Of a DNA stretch of 61,250 nt, positions 25,389 through 33,414 are shown in pieces (positions within the stretch are counted from its first letter, which is position 1; every line of letters begins with the position of its first letter). The stretch comes from Gammaproteobacteria bacterium. Lineage in GTDB: Bacteria; Pseudomonadota; Gammaproteobacteria; Competibacterales; Competibacteraceae. The DNA is taken from positions 1 to 61,250 of the forward strand of contig JACKNE010000019.1 in assembly GCA_024235035.1 (NCBI GenBank). The letters run 5' to 3'. Below the pieces are notes generated by a model. It was not told the origin of the DNA. It worked only from the letters and a program-made list of their open reading frames with translations, and searched no databases. Position numbers and translations under genes: made by a program.

Positions 25389-26561
25389 ATGACAGGTGGC
25401 GGGCGGCGTTTCTGGCGATGGGGTGTTCTGCTGTTGCTGGTTGGGGTGAGCATCGCATTGACCGTACCTTTGCTGCGTCCCCGGTCTGAACCGGCAAAAA
25501 GTATCGCCGTGGGCGCGGCGCTGGGTGGCGGTGATCCTGCTGGTTATCGCCGCGCCGATCGACCACGGGTGTTTCATTTCCCGGATGATCACGGGCCGCA
25601 TCCTGAATTCCGTAATGAATGGTGGTATCTAACCGGCAACTTGGTCGATGCCGCTGGCCGGCCATTCGGCTATCAATGGACGCTGTTCCGCATTGCCTTG
25701 AGCCCCGAGCCGCCGGTCGCGGATTCCGCTTGGCGGACCCATCAGGTTTACCTGGGCCATTTCGCAGTGACCGATGTCGCCAGTAAAAAGCATGATGCTG
25801 TTGAACGCTTCAGCCGAGGCGCAGTGGGCTTGGCCGGGGCGCAGGCGCAGCCTTTCCGCGTCTGGCTGGAAGATTGGCAGTTATCCAGTATGGAATCCGA
25901 TGCCTTCCCGATGCGCTTACGAGTGCGAGATGACGACATGGCTCTCGATTTAATACTCGAAGCCGGTAAGCCGGTGGTCTTGCAAGGCGACCGGGGTTTG
26001 AGTCAGAAGAGCGCCGAGCCGGGCAATGCGTCATATTACTACTCCCATACCCGCCTGCCGACTCAGGGTGAAGTCGAGCTGAAGGGGCAAGTGTTCAAAG
26101 TCACGGGTTCAAGTTGGCTGGATCGTGAGTGGAGCACCAGCGCTCTGGGGGCCGAGCAAAGCGGTTGGGACTGGTTCGCGTTACAGTTGGACGACGGGCG
26201 AGAGCTGATGTTTTATCGGCTGCGCGGCAAGGATGGCCGTGCGGACCCCTTCAGCAAGGGGGTGTTGGTCGATGCCGCTGGTCAAACGCAGCTCTTACGC
26301 TGGGAGGCGCTGGACTTGCAGCCATTGGGCGAATGGATCAGCCCGCACACCGGCGATCGCTATCCGGCCGGTTGGCGGTTGCGGTTACCCGGTGAACATC
26401 TGGAATTGACGGTGATGCCGAAAGTGGCGGACCAGGAAATGCGGCTGACCGTGCATTACTGGGAGGGTGCGGTGACGGTCGTCGGACATGCAGGGGATCG
26501 TAAAGTCAATGGCCAAGGATACTTGGAGATGACACGATACGAGTCCTCCATGTCACGCTGA
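25389..26561 (+). CDS. AttH/CrtC-type lipocalin-like exported protein
   Basis: A 390-residue protein with a single N-terminal membrane segment (WGVLLLLVGVSIALTVPLL). The two-part beta-barrel fold of the AttH (carotenoid 1,2-hydratase-like) family follows, with FPDDHGPHPEFRNEWWYLTG, GYQWTLFRIAL, YYYSHTRLPTQGEVELKG and SSWLDREWSTSALGAEQSGW. The family is sometimes called predicted secreted hydrolase. It often goes with a lipoprotein-type ABC exporter, which is missing here. ATG 25389 has GGGA seven bases before it; the frame extends to a TTG at 25362. The last 9 bp overlap the convergent envZ gene. Confidence 0.85.
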   Translation: MTGGGRRFWRWGVLLLLVGVSIALTVPLLRPRSEPAKSIAVGAALGGGDPAGYRRADRPRVFHFPDDHGPHPEFRNEWWYLTGNLVDAAGRPFGYQWTLFRIALSPEPPVADSAWRTHQVYLGHFAVTDVASKKHDAVERFSRGAVGLAGAQAQPFRVWLEDWQLSSMESDAFPMRLRVRDDDMALDLILEAGKPVVLQGDRGLSQKSAEPGNASYYYSHTRLPTQGEVELKGQVFKVTGSSWLDREWSTSALGAEQSGWDWFALQLDDGRELMFYRLRGKDGRADPFSKGVLVDAAGQTQLLRWEALDLQPLGEWISPHTGDRYPAGWRLRLPGEHLELTVMPKVADQEMRLTVHYWEGAVTVVGHAGDRKVNGQGYLEMTRYESSMSR

Positions 26562-27857
26562 TGGAGCCATTGCCGTCGATCGCCAAGGCAATTCCAGTCG
26601 CGATTCCAACCCACCGCCGGCTCGGTTGCGCAACTGGATTCTTCCGCCATGCGCGGCGGCGATCCGCTCCGCAATTGCCAGGCCCAACCCAGTGCCAGGG
26701 GTGCTGCGAGCACGATCGAGCCGGGTGAAGGGCAACAGTAGCCGCTCCAACTCTTCTTCGGGCGCCCCCGGCCCACAATCTGCGACCTGAATGACCACAA
26801 CGTCCCTTTCGAGGAAACTGGAGACCGTCACTGGCGGGCGACCGTAATGGCGCGCATTCTCCAGCAGATTGCCGAGCGCCCGGCGCAACGCCAAGGGTTG
26901 GAAAGTCAAGGGTGGCAACGGATGCAACGCCAATTGCACTGACCAGTCATCGCGTTCGTGGGTGGAGACCACCTGACGGATCAGTGCGTCGAGATCGCCG
27001 GTTTGCCGAGGTTCTGTCCAATCGGGCCGAGCCAGCGCCGTGAACTGGTCAAGGATGGCGTCGATCTGCGCAATATCCATACTCGCGCCCGTCTTCAGCT
27101 CTTCATCGCCTTCCAGCAACTCCAGGGCGATGCTCAGCCGCGCCAACGGGGTGCGCAAGTCGTGGGAGACGCCAGCCAGCAGTAGATTGCGATCTTGTTC
27201 CAGCCGGGTCAAACTGGCGCTGCTGTAATTGAACGCCCGAGCCAAGGCTTGAATCTCTTCGGGGCCCTCTGGGACCAATGGCGGCGATGGTCCTTTCCCG
27301 AGCTGCCGCGCAGCGGTCGCCAATCGAAGTAGCGGGCGGTTGATTTGCTGCACCAGCAACGTCGCGCCGGCCACCGTCAGCAGCGCAATGGACAGCAGTA
27401 TGGCCAGAAGTAGCGGGGGCGCGATCTGCTCCAGTCCATCCAGCGGCATCCCGATCCACGGCATGGTTCGATCGGGGGCACGAATCCAAAGGACTATCGT
27501 CGATTGGTGATCCAGCTTTATTTGGGTGCGGGCGCCCAGGCGATCACGCAAACGTTCCGCCAGTACTCGGAAAAAGTACAAACGCGGTAGCTTGCCTGGC
27601 GGCGTATCCCAGCGAAGGGGTAGACCGACCGGCGGCGATTTGGCTAGAAAAGATACCCGAGCATCGGGTGGCAGGCTGGCCAGAGTAGCCGACAAGGTGT
27701 GCATGTGAGCGCTCAGCAGATCCGCCATCTGTCGGGCGCCAGCACTGATCAGGTAGACCCGACCCACCATGAAGGTCGCGAGTTCCGCCAGCACCAGCAA
27801 GCCCGCGATCACCAGTGCGGTGCGGCCAAAGGTGGTGCGCGGCCATGGCGTCAGCAT
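26553..27857 (-). CDS. envZ: Sensor histidine kinase, EnvZ type
   Basis: The 434-residue inner-membrane partner of the OmpR-like regulator. Membrane helices at about 12-32 and 152-175 enclose a periplasmic sensor. The HAMP segment (about 180-230) leads into the H-box SHDLRTPLARL, the N-box NLLENARHYG, a G1-like DCGPGAPEEELERL and the G2 box GTGLGLAIAERIAAAHGG. All residues for autokinase activity are present. It follows ompR with an overlap of a few bases, so the two are co-translated. The periplasmic part is less conserved, so the stimulus may differ from E. coli osmolarity sensing. Confidence 0.92.
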   Translation of the reverse strand: MLTPWPRTTFGRTALVIAGLLVLAELATFMVGRVYLISAGARQMADLLSAHMHTLSATLASLPPDARVSFLAKSPPVGLPLRWDTPPGKLPRLYFFRVLAERLRDRLGARTQIKLDHQSTIVLWIRAPDRTMPWIGMPLDGLEQIAPPLLLAILLSIALLTVAGATLLVQQINRPLLRLATAARQLGKGPSPPLVPEGPEEIQALARAFNYSSASLTRLEQDRNLLLAGVSHDLRTPLARLSIALELLEGDEELKTGASMDIAQIDAILDQFTALARPDWTEPRQTGDLDALIRQVVSTHERDDWSVQLALHPLPPLTFQPLALRRALGNLLENARHYGRPPVTVSSFLERDVVVIQVADCGPGAPEEELERLLLPFTRLDRARSTPGTGLGLAIAERIAAAHGGRIQLRNRAGGGLESRLELPWRSTAMAPSA

Positions 27858-28576
27858 GGCGGTTCGTCGGGCACGAAGACATAACCGACCCCCCAGACGG
27901 TTTGAATATAGCGCGGTTGAGTCGGGTCCGGTTCGACTAGTCGCCGCAATCGGGAGATCTGTACATCGACCGAGCGATCGAATGCGTTACGCTCACGGCC
28001 CCGCGCCAAGTCCAGCAGATGGTCACGGGTCAACGGCCGGCGAGGATGTTCTACCAGCGCTTTCAACAGGGCAAATTCGCCGCTGGTCAAGGTCAGCTCT
28101 TGGCCATCGCGCCCTAACCGCCGGGTGGCCAATTGCAGCTCACAACGCCCAAAACGCACGATTGCCCCCGGAGCGCCTGGAGATCCCGGCGCTTCCCGGG
28201 TCCGCCGGCGCAAGATGGCGCGAATGCGCGCCAGCAATTCGCGTGGATTGCAAGGCTTGGGTAGATAGTCGTCAGCCCCCAATTCCAGACCGACGATCCG
28301 ATCCACTTCATCGCCCTTGGCGGTCAGCATCAAAATCGGCAGGTTGCAACCCTGGTTGCGCAGCCGACGGCAGATATCCAGCCCGTTTTCACCGGGTAGC
28401 ATCAGGTCCAGCACCAGCAAGTCGAACGGCTCCTGCTCAAGAGCGGCATCGAGTCGACGACCGTCGGCTACGCCACGCACTGTGCAACCTTGCTCCCGCA
28501 AATAGCGTTCCAGCAAAGCCCGCAACCGGGCGTCATCATCCACGATCAGAATACGGATTGGGTCGGACGAAGTCAT
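27851..28576 (-). CDS. ompR: Response regulator, OmpR type
   Basis: A DNA-binding response regulator of 241 residues, very close to E. coli OmpR over its whole length: LIVDDDARLRALLERYLREQ, the phospho-acceptor Asp in LLVLDLMLPGENGLDI, TAKGDEVDRIVGLELGADDY with the conserved Lys in LPKP, and the winged-helix end VDVQISRLRRLVEPDPTQPR. ATG 28576 is preferred over 28591. The gene diverges from a Spy/CpxP-like gene, and the 190-bp gap contains an OmpR-like box. Confidence 0.95.
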   Translation of the reverse strand: MTSSDPIRILIVDDDARLRALLERYLREQGCTVRGVADGRRLDAALEQEPFDLLVLDLMLPGENGLDICRRLRNQGCNLPILMLTAKGDEVDRIVGLELGADDYLPKPCNPRELLARIRAILRRRTREAPGSPGAPGAIVRFGRCELQLATRRLGRDGQELTLTSGEFALLKALVEHPRRPLTRDHLLDLARGRERNAFDRSVDVQISRLRRLVEPDPTQPRYIQTVWGVGYVFVPDEPPC

Positions 28577-28637
28577 GGACAGGACTCTCAAGCCGTTTCA
28601 GGAACCAGGAGGCATAGCGCTGGAAAGGCGTCAGTGC

Positions 28638-28653
28638 GAAACATTTGCTTACA
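28638..28653. promoter_or_regulatory. Possible OmpR-type binding site
   Basis: GAAACATTTGCTTACA is two hexamers spaced by 4 bp, resembling the 10-bp direct repeats (GTTACA-like) bound by OmpR, with 9 of 12 positions agreeing. It lies between ompR and the divergent periplasmic-protein gene. Evidence is by inspection only. Confidence 0.25.
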
Positions 28654-28764
28654 AACTCGATGGGGTCAGACATAGTTCATTGACATCTCCTGATTAGAGT
28701 AGCGCCCAACAGCGGTGGAGTGAAAGCCGCCGCTCACCCAGCCACTCGACCGAGGAGAAAAATC

Positions 28765-29244
28765 ATGCAGTTCGGTAAATCCCATTGGCGATCCGTTGCG
28801 TTCGCCGTCGCGCTGACCTTGGGTATCGGCGTCGCTGGCGCTACGTCGGTGTCCAGTCAGAGGCCTCGCTTTGGCTTGATGAGCGCATCGACGAAGAGTG
28901 CTCTACAACTCGATGCGCAGCAGACCGCCATCTTGGACCGGATTCAGGCTCAGGCAGCTGCTAATCAGCAGTTCGCTGGCAAACAATTGGCAGCGATTCG
29001 GACGTTGTTCGATCAGGAGTTGGCTCAAGCTGAGCCGGATCTGCGCAAGGTCGTCACCGAAGCTCGGTTGCGTTTCGAGCAGTTACACGCGCAGGTGCGC
29101 GATAACCTGGACCAGCGATTGGCATTTTATGATCAATTGACGGCTGAACAGAAGCAACTGATCCGCGTCGAGCTCCAGCAACGACTGGAACGATTCGATC
29201 GACTGCGTCAATTGGCGCTTAATTTGCTCGATAGAGCAAATTAA
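28765..29244 (+). CDS. Periplasmic Spy/CpxP-like helical protein
   Basis: A 159-residue protein with a signal peptide (SVAFAVALTLGIGVAGA) followed by an all-helical mature part. The segments LQLDAQQTAILDRIQAQAAA, a DLRKVVTEARLRFEQLHAQV stretch and LTAEQKQLIRVELQQRLERF resemble the LTxxQ-type motifs of Spy/CpxP periplasmic chaperones. GAGGAG precedes ATG 28765 at ideal distance; the longer open frame from 28720 is not needed. Its divergent position from ompR-envZ suggests that it is a target of that system, as cpxP is of CpxRA. The Gly/Ser-rich protein follows 36 bp later. Confidence 0.7.
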   Translation: MQFGKSHWRSVAFAVALTLGIGVAGATSVSSQRPRFGLMSASTKSALQLDAQQTAILDRIQAQAAANQQFAGKQLAAIRTLFDQELAQAEPDLRKVVTEARLRFEQLHAQVRDNLDQRLAFYDQLTAEQKQLIRVELQQRLERFDRLRQLALNLLDRAN

Positions 29245-29280
29245 TTCCCATTCCCATTCGCTATTGTTGAGGAGATTCGC

Positions 29281-29811
29281 ATGAACAAATTGACGATCGC
29301 CATGACGGCGGCCTTGAGTCTGGGCTTGTTGGTCATGGACGCTGCCCAGGCGGCTGGCCGGTTCCACGCCGGCGGCAGCGCCGTTACGGAGCAGGGCGCT
29401 GTCAGTGGCCGTGGCGCGGCAGTGCGCGGTCCCAATGGGGGTGGGATGGTGCGCGGGCGTGGCGCCGCTATCGATAGTCAGGGTAATTTCGTCAGCGGCG
29501 GCGGCGGCGCTTTCAATACCGGCACTGCCCAGGGAGTGCGCGCCGGTAGAACCACGGGTACAGTCGGCGCTGGCATCCAGCATCAGAGTGGTATGGCGGT
29601 TCAGGGGGTACGGGGTAGCGCAACTTCCAGCGGCGCCTTTAATACGGATGGCGCCGGTGGGGCCAGTGGTTCACGCACGACCAGCGCCAACAGCAGCAGT
29701 TCCGGTGCTAGCTATACGGGCAGCACCAGCTACGAAAGGGGCTCCGGGGCTAATCACACAAGTAGTTGCACCGACTACTACGGCAATCCGGTCTCCTGCT
29801 CCCGGCCATGA
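29281..29811 (+). CDS. Secreted Gly/Ala/Ser-rich low-complexity protein
   Basis: A 176-residue protein with a clear Sec signal (MTAALSLGLLVMDAAQA) and a mature part made of short Gly/Ala/Ser/Thr runs such as GAVSGRGAAVRGPNGGGMVR and GRGAAIDSQGNFVSGGGGAF. It ends in SCTDYYGNPVSCSRP with two Cys that could form a disulfide. I recognise no domain; a surface or envelope-coating role is only a guess. TTGAGGAG stands before ATG 29281. Probably co-expressed with the preceding Spy-like gene. Confidence 0.75.
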   Translation: MNKLTIAMTAALSLGLLVMDAAQAAGRFHAGGSAVTEQGAVSGRGAAVRGPNGGGMVRGRGAAIDSQGNFVSGGGGAFNTGTAQGVRAGRTTGTVGAGIQHQSGMAVQGVRGSATSSGAFNTDGAGGASGSRTTSANSSSSGASYTGSTSYERGSGANHTSSCTDYYGNPVSCSRP

Positions 29812-29940
29812 TCGATCACCGTGTGCGCCGCTCGGCTCGATGAGGGTCTTTTTAGGTTTGGAGTGTTCATCAAGCCGCTGACTTCGTCATGCTCGCGTTA
29901 GCGAGTATGATGGAAGAGGCAAGTCGGATTGAGAACCGTT

Positions 29941-30696
29941 TTAGCCGGCTGTTGTGCCCCGCTGCCGACGCGCTTCAAACAGAAAAATCCCCGCTGCGAC
30001 CGATACGTTCAGGCTCTCCACGCCGCCCTCGACCAGTGGAATACGCGCCAGTCGGTCGCAAACCTCGCGAGTCAAACGCCGCAGACCTTTCTCCTCCGCG
30101 CCCAGCACGATCGCTGTCGATGGGAGGAAATCCACTTGGTAAAGATGCGTTTCCGCCGCGCCCGCTGCACCGATGACCCAGACGCCCTGTTCCTTCAATT
30201 CACGCAAGGTGCGCGCCAGATTGGTCACCGGGATGAAGGGCACGATTTCCGCCGCCCCACAGGCGACCTTGCGCACCGTCGCGTTGAGACCGGCGGCCCG
30301 GTCCGCAGGCGCGATGACCGCATGCGCGCCAGCGGCGGCGGCGCTGCGCAAACAGGCGCCGAGATTATGCGGGTCCTGCACCCCGTCCAGCACCAGCAGC
30401 AAGAGAGCCCCTTCGGCAGCCGCCAGCAATGCCGGCAGATCGTCCTCGCCATACGTGCGTTGCCGGCTCTCTAATCGGGCGAGTACTCCTTGATGAGGTG
30501 CGTTGCCGCTCAACCGATCCAACTTCGCGCGATCGGCCCAATGAATCGTCAAACCGAGCCGAGCCGCCGTCTCCAGCAGAATCTGCATGCGCCGATCCCG
30601 GCGTTGGCGTTCCACCCATAATTCCCGAATCTGTTCTGGCTCATGCTCCAGCGCCGCCATCACCGCATGCAAGCCGTAGATCTGTTCCTCAGTCAA
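29941..30696 (-). CDS. rlmB: 23S rRNA (guanosine-2251-2'-O)-methyltransferase
   Basis: A SpoU-family (SPOUT) methyltransferase acting on G2251 of 23S rRNA. The 251-residue protein begins LTEEQIYGLHAVMAALEHEP. The C-terminal trefoil-knot motifs are LDGVQDPHNLGACLRSAAAA, VLGAEEKGLRRLTREVCDRL and IPLVEGGVESLNVSVAAGIF. I start at TTG 30696, which has AAAGGAG eight bases upstream and gives the family length. The longer ATG frame (to 30843) runs into rnr and adds residues foreign to the family. It lies 22 bp behind rnr, the usual gammaproteobacterial arrangement. Confidence 0.95.
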   Translation of the reverse strand: MTEEQIYGLHAVMAALEHEPEQIRELWVERQRRDRRMQILLETAARLGLTIHWADRAKLDRLSGNAPHQGVLARLESRQRTYGEDDLPALLAAAEGALLLLVLDGVQDPHNLGACLRSAAAAGAHAVIAPADRAAGLNATVRKVACGAAEIVPFIPVTNLARTLRELKEQGVWVIGAAGAAETHLYQVDFLPSTAIVLGAEEKGLRRLTREVCDRLARIPLVEGGVESLNVSVAAGIFLFEARRQRGTTAG

Positions 30697-30718
30697 GGCG
30701 ACTGCTCCTTTGCTTCTG

Positions 30719-32953
30719 TTACTTGCGGCGCTGCGGATAGCGATTGCGCCGTCCGGATTCGCCGCGCCCGCTTTCCACCGGCTCGAAGTCGATCTTACGC
30801 TCGTCCAGATCGACCCGCGCCACCTGCACGCGTAGCGCATCACCTAACCGATAGACTTGTCCGGAACGTTCGCCGTGCAGGCGATGGCCGATGGGATCGA
30901 ATTGATAGTAGTCATTGCGCAGCGCCGTCACATGCACCAAACCCTCCACATACACATCGCGCAATTCCAAGAACAAGCCAAACCCTGTCACTCCGGTAAT
31001 GATGCCGTCGAATATCTGCCCGACCTTATCCAGCATATACTCGCACTTCAGCCATTCCACGGCGTCACGCACGGCGTCATCGGCGCGCCGTTCGGTCATG
31101 GAGCAATGCTCGCCCAACCCGATCAAGTCAGCGTGAGCATAGGGAAAATCCACCGCCTTACCACCCTGGAGAATATGGCGAATGGCGCGATGGACTTGAA
31201 GGTCGGGGTAGCGGCGAATCGGTGAGGTGAAATGCGTATAAGCTTCCAGCGCCAGGCCGAAGTGGCCGACATTGCCTGGGCCGTAGACCGCCTGGGCCAG
31301 CGAACGCAGCATCACCGTCTGAATTAGATGGACATCCGGCCGATCGTGAACCTGCTCCAGCAATCGCGTGTAATCGCGCGGCGAGGGTTTCTCGCCGCCG
31401 CCCAACCCCAGTCCCAATTCACCAAGAAAGGCGCGCAGCTTGTTCAAACGATCCTGGGTCGGCCCCTCGTGAACCCGGTACAATCCCGGCATTTTGTGGC
31501 GTTGTAGAAACCGCGCCGCCGCGACATTTGCAGCGATCATGCACTCTTCGATCAAGCGATGGGCATCGTTACGCTCGGTCGGCAAAATGCGCTCGATCTT
31601 GCGGTCCGCACCGTACTCGATGACCGTCTCCTGGGTATCGAAATCCATCGCGCCACGCTGTTCCCGCCAGATGCGCAATACCTGGTACAACTCCAACAGC
31701 CGATCGAGATGCGGGACCAGTTCAGCATACTCGGCGCGGACCTGTGGATTGCGCGCAGTGACGATGGCCGCGACCGTGTCGTAGGTCAAGCGAGCCTGGG
31801 AACGCAGGACCGCCTCGGCAAAGCGTGAGCGAATGATACGGCCTTCGGCATTGATGGTCATTTCGCAGACCATGCACAAGCGATCGACGTGGGGATTTAG
31901 CGAGCACAGGCCGTTGGACAGCGCCTCTGGCAACATTGGAATGGCTCGATCCGGAAAATATACCGAATTGCCGCGTTTGCGCGCCTCTTGATCCAAGGCG
32001 GTCCCTGGTCGCACATACCAGGACACGTCGGCGATAGCTACCAGCAACCGCCAGTTGTTTCCACGGCGCTCACAATACACGGCATCGTCGAAGTCGCGGG
32101 CGGTGATGCCGTCGATGGTGACTAATGGCGTGCCGCGCAGATCCCAACGCCCTTGGTAAGCCGATTCCGGGACGGTTTCAGCGTATTGCCCCGCTTCCTG
32201 GGTGACCGCTTCCGGCCATTCCACGGGAATACCATGGCTGGCGATGGCGATCCGGATTTCCATGCCGGGCGCCATGTGATCGCCCAACACTTCCTTGATG
32301 CGACCGAGGGGACGATTCTGGGCGTTCGGTTGCTCGATCAGTTCGGCGATGACGATCTGGCCCGCTCGCGCTGCGCCGCAGCTATCCACTGGGATGATGA
32401 TGTCCTGATTGATCCGTTTGTTATCGGGGATGACGAAGTAGGTCCCGCGTTCTGCGCAGAACCGCCCGACTACGGTCTCGGTATTGCGCTCCAGCACCTC
32501 GACGACGGCGACTTCGCGGCGACCTCGGTAATCGACTCCGATAATGTGTGTGACCGCCCGGTCTCCATGCAACAACTTGCGCATCTGCCGAGGCGAGAGA
32601 AACAGGTTGTCGCCGCCCTCGTCTGGGATTAGGAAACCGTGACCTTCAGGATGACCGATCACTCGACCGGTGACTAGGTTCATCTTGGCAACCGGGCCAT
32701 AACCCTCACGACGGTTGCGGATCAGTTGTCCATCCCGTTGCATGGCGCGCAGACGACGGGACAACGCTTCGATCTCCCAGTCGCTCTCCAGACGCCATTC
32801 GGCGCAGAGCTCTGTCAGGGTCAGCGGCATCCCGCGTTCCTCCAAGGTCTGGAGGATGAATTCACGGCTGGGAATGGTCCGTGCGTATTTTTCTTGTTCC
32901 CGAGCGGCGAATGGATCGGTCTGTCGCCAAGAATCAGGTTTTTTATTTTTCAT
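30719..32953 (-). CDS. rnr: Ribonuclease R
   Basis: A 3'-5' exoribonuclease of 744 residues that degrades structured RNA and works with tmRNA (ssrA lies at 54271 in this window). An N-terminal helix-turn-helix region (RALSRR-like, about 30-85) leads into the cold-shock domains (GHPEGHGFLIPDEGGDNLFL). The RNB catalytic domain has ITARDFDDAVYCERRG, with the metal-binding Asp cluster, and RYPDLQVHRAIRHIL. An S1 domain (about 635-720) is followed by a short basic tail (GRRNRYPQRRK). Start ATG 32953. It is in an operon with rlmB. Confidence 0.98.
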   Translation of the reverse strand: MKNKKPDSWRQTDPFAAREQEKYARTIPSREFILQTLEERGMPLTLTELCAEWRLESDWEIEALSRRLRAMQRDGQLIRNRREGYGPVAKMNLVTGRVIGHPEGHGFLIPDEGGDNLFLSPRQMRKLLHGDRAVTHIIGVDYRGRREVAVVEVLERNTETVVGRFCAERGTYFVIPDNKRINQDIIIPVDSCGAARAGQIVIAELIEQPNAQNRPLGRIKEVLGDHMAPGMEIRIAIASHGIPVEWPEAVTQEAGQYAETVPESAYQGRWDLRGTPLVTIDGITARDFDDAVYCERRGNNWRLLVAIADVSWYVRPGTALDQEARKRGNSVYFPDRAIPMLPEALSNGLCSLNPHVDRLCMVCEMTINAEGRIIRSRFAEAVLRSQARLTYDTVAAIVTARNPQVRAEYAELVPHLDRLLELYQVLRIWREQRGAMDFDTQETVIEYGADRKIERILPTERNDAHRLIEECMIAANVAAARFLQRHKMPGLYRVHEGPTQDRLNKLRAFLGELGLGLGGGEKPSPRDYTRLLEQVHDRPDVHLIQTVMLRSLAQAVYGPGNVGHFGLALEAYTHFTSPIRRYPDLQVHRAIRHILQGGKAVDFPYAHADLIGLGEHCSMTERRADDAVRDAVEWLKCEYMLDKVGQIFDGIITGVTGFGLFLELRDVYVEGLVHVTALRNDYYQFDPIGHRLHGERSGQVYRLGDALRVQVARVDLDERKIDFEPVESGRGESGRRNRYPQRRK

Positions 32954-32998
32954 TTCAATTATTTGAGAATAGGTTGCAGATTGGTGAAAGGGAATCGG

Positions 32999-33027
32999 TT
33001 GACAGTTGATGGGGCACTACGTATAGT
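32999..33027 (+). promoter_or_regulatory. Strong sigma70 promoter of the tRNA-Leu gene
   Basis: Perfect TTGACA (32999-33004), 17-bp spacer, TATAGT (33022-33027, 5/6), followed by the GC-rich GCGCTCCC, which resembles the discriminator of stringently controlled stable-RNA promoters. The tRNA begins 34 bp downstream. Confidence 0.85.
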
Positions 33028-33061
33028 GCGCTCCCGTCGCAATATTGAGGAGCGACTGCAA

Positions 33062-33148
33062 GCCGAAGTGGCGGAATTGGTAGACGCGCTAGGTTCAGGT
33101 CTTAGTTGGGGAAACCCAGTGGAGGTTCAAGTCCTCTCTTCGGCACCA
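33062..33148 (+). tRNA. tRNA-Leu (anticodon CAG)
   Basis: 87 nt including the encoded CCA. The acceptor stem GCCGAAG pairs with CTTCGGC, the D-arm has GGCGGAATTGGTAGACGC, the anticodon stem-loop is TAGGTT-CAG-GTCTTA, and a long class II variable arm precedes the T-arm GAGGTTCAAGTCCTC. It reads CUG codons. It is a single gene with its own promoter and terminator. Confidence 0.97.
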
Positions 33149-33153
33149 GATTG

Positions 33154-33183
33154 AAAAAGCTCGGTTCAGCGCCGGGCTTTTTT
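33154..33183 (+). terminator. Rho-independent terminator after tRNA-Leu
   Basis: AAGCTCGG pairs with CCGGGCTT (one G-U) around a 7-base loop, followed by six Ts. It starts six bases after the tRNA. Confidence 0.92.
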
Positions 33184-33414
33184 GCGTTTCGAGATCCGAT
33201 GGCGATGTTTCCACCCGTGCAAGATGATCCTAGACGACATTTTTATGATAGGCATCATGTATCATTAATTAAATATTAGCTACATATTAGTGATTCTGTT
33301 CATCCGATCGTTTATCGCCACCGATAGGGCTTTAGTACTATCAAGTTTGCCAATTAACATTTAATCTGTATTGAAATTTAGAGGTACATCCGCAATTCAT
33401 GCGCGAGGCCCGTC

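Noticed and set aside
30697..30843. N-terminal extension of rlmB to an ATG at 30843
   Set aside because: It overlaps rnr and adds about 49 residues foreign to the family; TTG 30696 has a good ribosome-binding site.
32726..33154. 142-codon frame running through the tRNA-Leu promoter and gene
   Set aside because: It covers the rnr start, a strong promoter and a complete tRNA.
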